Positions 59,805 to 64,000 of a DNA stretch of 64,000 bases are shown here, one piece after another; position 1 is the stretch's first letter; each line of letters opens with the position of its first letter. A program made the translations under genes and the position numbers. The DNA comes from Variovorax sp. WDL1 (GTDB lineage Bacteria > Pseudomonadota > Gammaproteobacteria > Burkholderiales > Burkholderiaceae_C). Under the pieces are notes generated by a model. It made no database searches and was not told the origin of the DNA. It worked only from the letters and a program-made list of their open reading frames with translations. The stretch covers positions 110,645 to 174,644 of the forward strand of contig NZ_LMTS01000026.1 of NCBI RefSeq assembly GCF_001541225.1. The letters are read 5' to 3'.

Positions 59805-60194
59805 ATGACAATCATTGCACCTTCAAGATTAAGGGAACTGCGTATCGCCGCAGGCCTGACGCAGACTGCGCTCGGCAAGGAGTTAGGCGTCGGCAAGGCC
59901 CGGGTGTCTCAGATGGAGCGAGCGGGGGAAGGGCTCGACAGGCTTTCCACGCTCGAGAAGCTCGCCAGTATTCTGGGCGTGACCATTGAGGACCTCAGGC
60001 AGCCCGAAGGAGCGCCGAGCAAGGTGGGGCACCGCAGACAGGCTCCTGAAGCGTCTGCTGCTGGCACCCCATTGTCCTCGCTGTCTCCGTTGCAACAAGC
60101 CGCGGTACAGGCGCTGGTCGCGGCCTGCGCAAGCAGGCAGCTCTCGGACCGCCGCCTGGTCGAACTGCTTGGCGAATGGCACGGCCTGGCCTGA
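59805..60194 (+). CDS. XRE-family transcriptional regulator
   Basis: 129 residues from ATG 59805. RLRELRIAAGLTQTALGKEL and GVGKARVSQMERAGEGLDRL form the Cro/C1 helix-turn-helix, and LSTLEKLASILGVTIEDL completes the fold. The C-terminal 60 residues are a short helical tail, possibly for dimerisation. It is likely autoregulated through the palindrome upstream. It is convergent with ileS, 15 bases apart. Confidence 0.85.
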   Translation: MTIIAPSRLRELRIAAGLTQTALGKELGVGKARVSQMERAGEGLDRLSTLEKLASILGVTIEDLRQPEGAPSKVGHRRQAPEASAAGTPLSSLSPLQQAAVQALVAACASRQLSDRRLVELLGEWHGLA

Positions 60195-60209
60195 GGCCGG
60201 GTGCTCCGT

Positions 60210-62753
60210 TCAGGCCGCAGCGGCCCCCAGCGCCGCTGCCGTGCCCTCCACGTCATCACAGCGTGCACACAGGTCCAGAAACAGCCCCGTGCGACTGTGC
60301 CTGCGACACCGGGGACACAGCCCGCGTTCGGAGCTGACTGCGCGTACGCCGTACCCATTTCCGCGGCCGAGCCGCACCTCGGCACAGCCGAAGAAGTCGA
60401 CCATCTCCGCCTCGCTGACCAGGAGTGCCGCAGGGGTGTCGGGCACGACCACCGCCAGCTCAAGCGAGCTTGCCGACTTCAGGCCGTCCTGCCGGTGCGC
60501 GTCGACGTACTGGTTGACCTCGCGCTTGAGCGCTTTCAGCTGGTCGTAGGTGGCCAGAAGCTCGTCCGCGGTGTCGACAGAGGGAAGCGCCAGGTCTCCC
60601 AGCGTCAGCAGGAGCACAGATGCCTCCTCACGACGCAGCGCATCACGAACCGACTGGAAGACCTCTTCTGCGGTGAACGGCAAAACGGGGGCCAGCAGGC
60701 GCAGAAGGGTGTTGAGCACGCAGGCCAGGACGTACTGGACCTCGCGCCGGCGCTCCGAGCCTGCAGCTTCGCAGTAAAGCGCATCCTTGACAGCAGTGAA
60801 GTAGTCGCTGGAGACCGCATCCGCATACTTCAAGAGCAGCGCGGTCGCCGCTGCGAAGTCGTACAAGCCGGCGGCCTCCTGCACGCCGGTCACCAGCTCC
60901 CGGAGCTCGAGGACCTGCAGGCGGTTCTGCGAGTGGGTGAGTTCCGCCAGCGCGAAGTCGAAATCGAAGTCGACCAGGTTTTGCAAGCAGAACCGGAGTG
61001 TGTTGCGCACCTTGCGGTAGCGCTCCACCGTCTGGTCCAGCGATTTTGGCGACAGCTTGAGCTCCTTGGTGAAATCCTGCTGTAGGGCCCAGAGGCGTAG
61101 CACGTCGGGGCTGTAACGCTTGAAGAGCTCGTCCAGCGGCAGGTAGTTCTTGCTGGATTTCGAGTACTTGCGGCCATGCTCGTCGACCACCATGCCGTGG
61201 GTGAGCAAGGCCTTGTACGGCGCCGGGCCGCCGGCGGCCACCGCTGTCAACAACGAAGATTGAAACCAGCCTCGGTGCTGGTCAGTACCTTCCAGGTAGA
61301 CGTCCGCTGTCCGCCCGAAGCGCTTCTTCATGACGAGCTCATGCGTGGCGCCGCTGTCGAACCAGACATCGAGGGTACGACGTGGACCTGCAGAATGCCA
61401 TGCCTCGACGCCCTCCCCTGCAACTCGGGCCGCCAGGGCGCGGTCCTCGGGGTCGGACGCGTCGACCAGGGGTGTCCCCCAAAGTCTGGAGCGGGAGAGG
61501 CACCAGGACGTGCGCGAGCGCAGCATGCTGCTGAGCCGCTCCCGCGACCCCTCCGGCACGAAATGAACGTGCTGCAGCGCATCGAGCGCGCGGGGACCGA
61601 CGTCCGCTAACTCCATGAAGAACTCGGACGACGCGCGGAAGAAGACGGGGCGCTTGTGACGCCAGCAATGCGGGTACTCGTGCTGAACGTTCTCGTGCGA
61701 GAAAACGAGCGGTGCGACGCGCTCAAGCACGTGGGCCGTGCCTTCCCGCAGGCTCATCCCGGCCATCTCGCCGTGGAGGAAGCGGCCGCGCTCGTCGACG
61801 TAGTGCTCGACCGCCAGGCCGTGTGCCTCTCCCACCCGGAAGTCGTCCATTCCGAACGCCGGCGCCAGGTGCACCAGGCCGGTGCCGCTGCTCGTCACGT
61901 AGTCCGCAGGCAGCAAGGGAACCAGTTCTCCGGTGTAGGGGCTGTAGGCGCGGCGGCCAGCCAGGTCGAACGTAGGCGTATCAGCGGCGTCTTCCGGAGC
62001 CCGGGCTCGCACCAGGGTGCGCGCGCCGTCCGCCACCGCCACGTAGTCGAGCGCCGGGCTGTAGGCAACGCCTTTGTTGGCAGGCAGGGTGTAGGGCGTC
62101 GTGGTCCAGACCTGCAAGAACGTGTTCTCCAGCCCCTCGACGGGGAACAGCACGACCAGGCTGTCGGAAGCCCGCTCCTTGTACTCCACCTCTGCTTCAG
62201 CCAGGGGCGACGCGCAGTCGGGGCACCAGTGCACCGGCCGCAGCCGCTTGGCGACGTTGGGGAGCTCGCTGAAGAGGCGCGCTGCGCCGGCCTCGAACTC
62301 CGGGTCGAGCGTGCGATACGGCTGCTCCCAGTCGGCAGCGACCCCGAAGGTGCGGAACTCCGCGGTCTGGTTGGCGACCTGGCCTTCCGCGTAGGCTCGG
62401 CAGGCCTCGACGAAGGCTCGGGGGTCGTCCTTTGAGACGCCAAGCTTCTCGACCTCGAGCTCCACGGGCAGGCCGTGGCAGTCGAAGCCAGGAACGAAGG
62501 GCGCGAAGTAGCCGTCCAGGCGCTTGAACTTGACGAGCGCGTCCTTGAGGGTCTTGTTCACAAAGTGGCCGAGGTGCAAGCCGCCGTTGGCGTACGGAGG
62601 TCCGTCGTGCAGCAGGAAGAGCGGTTTGCCAACAGGATTGCGATGCAAGGCGTCCACGGTCGCCGGCGCGCCCCAGAGGGCGAGGTAGGGTGCTTTGTCC
62701 GCATGCAGTTGCGGGAGTTCGAACGAGGACTTGAAGAGATTGAGGTGGTACAT
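60210..62753 (-). CDS. ileS: Isoleucyl-tRNA synthetase, divergent form
   Basis: 847 residues from ATG 62753 (MYHLNLFKSSFELPQL), shorter than the usual 900-940. GGLHLGHFVNK (58-68) carries the HxGH motif, and the KMSKS loop reads KYSKS near 530-534. The editing domain retains TTPYTLPANKGVAYSP and GTGLVHLAPAFGMDD. The C-terminus has the zinc pair CPRC...CARC. It charges tRNA-Ile. A divergent accessory copy suggests resistance to an IleRS inhibitor such as mupirocin-type compounds (inference). The chromosomal copy lies elsewhere. Confidence 0.92.
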   Translation of the reverse strand: MYHLNLFKSSFELPQLHADKAPYLALWGAPATVDALHRNPVGKPLFLLHDGPPYANGGLHLGHFVNKTLKDALVKFKRLDGYFAPFVPGFDCHGLPVELEVEKLGVSKDDPRAFVEACRAYAEGQVANQTAEFRTFGVAADWEQPYRTLDPEFEAGAARLFSELPNVAKRLRPVHWCPDCASPLAEAEVEYKERASDSLVVLFPVEGLENTFLQVWTTTPYTLPANKGVAYSPALDYVAVADGARTLVRARAPEDAADTPTFDLAGRRAYSPYTGELVPLLPADYVTSSGTGLVHLAPAFGMDDFRVGEAHGLAVEHYVDERGRFLHGEMAGMSLREGTAHVLERVAPLVFSHENVQHEYPHCWRHKRPVFFRASSEFFMELADVGPRALDALQHVHFVPEGSRERLSSMLRSRTSWCLSRSRLWGTPLVDASDPEDRALAARVAGEGVEAWHSAGPRRTLDVWFDSGATHELVMKKRFGRTADVYLEGTDQHRGWFQSSLLTAVAAGGPAPYKALLTHGMVVDEHGRKYSKSSKNYLPLDELFKRYSPDVLRLWALQQDFTKELKLSPKSLDQTVERYRKVRNTLRFCLQNLVDFDFDFALAELTHSQNRLQVLELRELVTGVQEAAGLYDFAAATALLLKYADAVSSDYFTAVKDALYCEAAGSERRREVQYVLACVLNTLLRLLAPVLPFTAEEVFQSVRDALRREEASVLLLTLGDLALPSVDTADELLATYDQLKALKREVNQYVDAHRQDGLKSASSLELAVVVPDTPAALLVSEAEMVDFFGCAEVRLGRGNGYGVRAVSSERGLCPRCRRHSRTGLFLDLCARCDDVEGTAAALGAAAA

Positions 62754-62772
62754 GATTCGGGTCCAGAAAAGC

Positions 62773-62800
62773 AAAAAGGCAGCGAGGGTGAGTCGCTGCC
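62773..62800 (-). terminator. Attenuator-like hairpin in the ileS leader
   Basis: GGCAGCGA-CTCACCC-TCGCTGCC then TTTTTGCTTTT on the minus strand, ending about 20 bases before the ileS ATG. No other gene lies upstream on this strand, so it is within the leader. Confidence 0.7.
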
Positions 62801-62826
62801 TTGGGAGGTCGAGGTCGAAGGTGGGG

Positions 62827-62907
62827 CTAATCGCCCAACGTAATTCGCCCCCGGTGCTCTGCGGCAGCGGAGGTGCGAATAATCGAGAAGGACCAGTGCT
62901 TGGACAC
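62827..62907 (-). other. Possible 26-codon leader peptide of ileS
   Basis: A GTG frame in the leader contains tandem isoleucine codons (ATT ATT, in SFSIIRTS) and a third Ile near its end, then stops 27 bases before the hairpin. No ribosome site is visible. Amino-acid-controlled attenuation is possible, not shown. Confidence 0.35.
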
Positions 62908-62934
62908 GATGTGCTTGATTGAGTGTGACGCCTT

Positions 62935-62940
62935 GTATAG
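62935..62940 (-). promoter_or_regulatory. CTATAC -10 of ileS
   Basis: On the minus strand, TTTAAAATGTGAGTGC precedes CTATAC; the leader would be about 175 bases. Confidence 0.5.
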
Positions 62941-63225
62941 GCACTCACATTTTAAACGAACTGCATCTATTCTTTCACGTTTTAGGGCCATTGGCCAAGA
63001 ATAGCTGCACGGAGCAACCGCCAGCGGGCAACCGGTCTGCGCGGGGCCCGTAGTTTCCATACCACCGCTCGCCATCCAAGGAAGCGAAGTGCGCAATGCT
63101 GCACACAAACCACTCCCTCGAGCCGGCGGTACGGGAACTCGCTCGTAGACTGCCCCTGGTGCACGACGTGAGAAATTGGGTCGAACGGCCGGCAGCACAC
63201 TAACAACACTAAGAGGAACTCAGCC

Positions 63226-63564
63226 ATGGCAACTCGAATCGCTCTCCGGCACAAGGACACCGGGCTCATGAAGAATGGCTTTTACGGCTTCTCATGGACG
63301 ACGCTCTTCTTCGGATTCTTCCCAGCGCTCTTCCGGGGCGACTTCCTCACCTTCATCGGCGGCTTCGTCATCGCCGTCATCATCGGCTTGATGACCTTCG
63401 GCATCGGCGCGCTCGCCATCGGCATCATCTGGGCGTTTATGTACAACAAGTACTACACCCGGCGGCTGCTCGAGCGCGGCTATTCGCTCGCAGGTAGCGA
63501 AGGCGAGAACGCCCTCGCCGCGTCGGCGCTCGGCATGGCCATGCCAATTGCGGCCAACGCCTGA
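63226..63564 (+). CDS. Small membrane protein, HrgC-like
   Basis: 112 residues. KNGFYGFSWTTLFFGFFPAL and FRGDFLTFIGGFVIAVIIGL give the first hydrophobic parts, and FGIGALAIGIIWAFMYNKYY the second, with YTRRLLERGY after. The GFSWTxLFFGFxPAxxRGD pattern is shared by HrgC-like proteins. AAGAGGAACTCAGCC precedes the ATG. Confidence 0.65.
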   Translation: MATRIALRHKDTGLMKNGFYGFSWTTLFFGFFPALFRGDFLTFIGGFVIAVIIGLMTFGIGALAIGIIWAFMYNKYYTRRLLERGYSLAGSEGENALAASALGMAMPIAANA

Positions 63565-63571
63565 AGCGCTG

Positions 63572-63841
63572 ATGTCGGAAGACGAACGGCCAGACGACAA
63601 GCCACTTCACCGCCACTGGTGGTTCTGGCTCTTTGTGGTGATGGTCCTGCTCGCACTTTTTAAGCAAATTTCCGGCAGGGACGTCTTCTCGTTCTTCGGA
63701 AAGGTCGACAAAAGCCAGCCGAACCTCATCAAGGCCGCGTGCCAGGTCGTCTTCCCCTGCAATCTCGTCTGGGACCTGTCGGCACCCGAGGACCTGAAGG
63801 ACTCGACGCCGGTGGTCCGTCCGCGGCACCTGGACGACTAG
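63572..63841 (+). CDS. Small single-pass membrane protein
   Basis: 89 residues (MSEDERPDDKPLHRHWWFWL), with a membrane helix near 17-35 and a soluble C-terminus containing two cysteines (AACQVVFPCNLVWDL). It starts 8 bases after gene 63226 and is probably co-translated. Confidence 0.6.
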   Translation: MSEDERPDDKPLHRHWWFWLFVVMVLLALFKQISGRDVFSFFGKVDKSQPNLIKAACQVVFPCNLVWDLSAPEDLKDSTPVVRPRHLDD

Positions 63842-64000
63842 CTCCCTTGGTGTGCTCGCGACGGGCCCCGCTTTGACTTGCGAGAAGCACCTCGGCTCCT
63901 GGCATGATGCGCGAAGGCAATTCGGAGGCCTTAGGCACAGCACCTCTCAGAGGACAGGTGGCGACCTGGGAGACAATGTCGGCAATGACGATTCTGCCGC
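63842..64000. other. Window end, nothing supported
   Basis: No coding frame, terminator or promoter of weight. Confidence 0.4.

Noticed and set aside
62754-62934. T-box riboswitch for ileS
   Set aside because: No conserved T-box bulge sequence and no specifier stem; a simple hairpin attenuator fits better.
1-64000. Prophage or jumbo-phage segment
   Set aside because: No capsid, tail, terminase or lysis gene is present; the phage-like genes are scattered single genes.

Overview
The window looks like accessory DNA of a betaproteobacterium, most likely a Burkholderiales member, on a megaplasmid or genomic island. The reasons are the high G+C content, a circularly permuted two-piece tmRNA gene of a kind known from some betaproteobacteria, Burkholderiales-like small secreted proteins, and many single genes that each have their own promoter and rho-independent terminator. 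There are no rRNA or tRNA genes, no phage structural genes and no replication or conjugation genes. About 80 genes are described; most are small and of unknown function.

Layout. 1-944: truncated copy of a TnpB-only IS605-type element inserted in a membrane-protein gene. 934-6570: frameshifted secreted-protein gene, a phospholipase-D-fold protein, small hypotheticals and a Mom-like acyltransferase gene. 6623-11997: a tightly coupled five-gene operon (GNAT-like, Asp/Glu racemase-like, NAD synthase, 2OG-Fe(II) oxygenase, and an NMN-adenylyltransferase-like domain fused to a phosphoribosyltransferase-like motif). 12795-13708: permuted ssrA followed by smpB. 13800-25524: single small genes, a second jelly-roll oxygenase-like gene, an S24-like gene, a GGDEF-EAL/HDOD-GAF signalling pair and a UDG-like gene. 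25624-32502: lipoprotein gene, then an RNA-damage-response-like island (rtcR operon, bidirectional control region with a sigma-54 promoter, RING/TerD protein, candidate small RNA). 32839-45472: a papain-fold protein, two more UDG-like proteins, a zinc ribbon-pilin fusion, a 15-residue repeat protein and a SLATT-domain membrane protein. 45473-47132: intact second copy of the TnpB element, inserted exactly after the start codon of a small gene. 47205-60194: SH3-DUF2272 protein, Ig-like secreted protein, large DUF2726 nuclease-like protein, small zinc-ribbon proteins and an XRE regulator. 60210-62940: divergent ileS with an attenuator-like leader. 63226-63841: two small membrane proteins.

How parts may work together. 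The 6690-11997 genes overlap by 4-11 bases and should be translated together as one NAD-like or nucleotide-conjugate pathway (inference). RtcR (CARF domain, sigma-54 activator) most likely drives the divergent RING/TerD gene through the exact -24/-12 promoter at 29621-29636. ssrA and smpB form a complete trans-translation module.

Caution. Three genes (934-1495, 3779-4329, 38186-38420) carry five apparent frameshifts. All five are explained by one missing base in a short homopolymer run, so residual indel errors in the assembly are a serious alternative to true gene decay.
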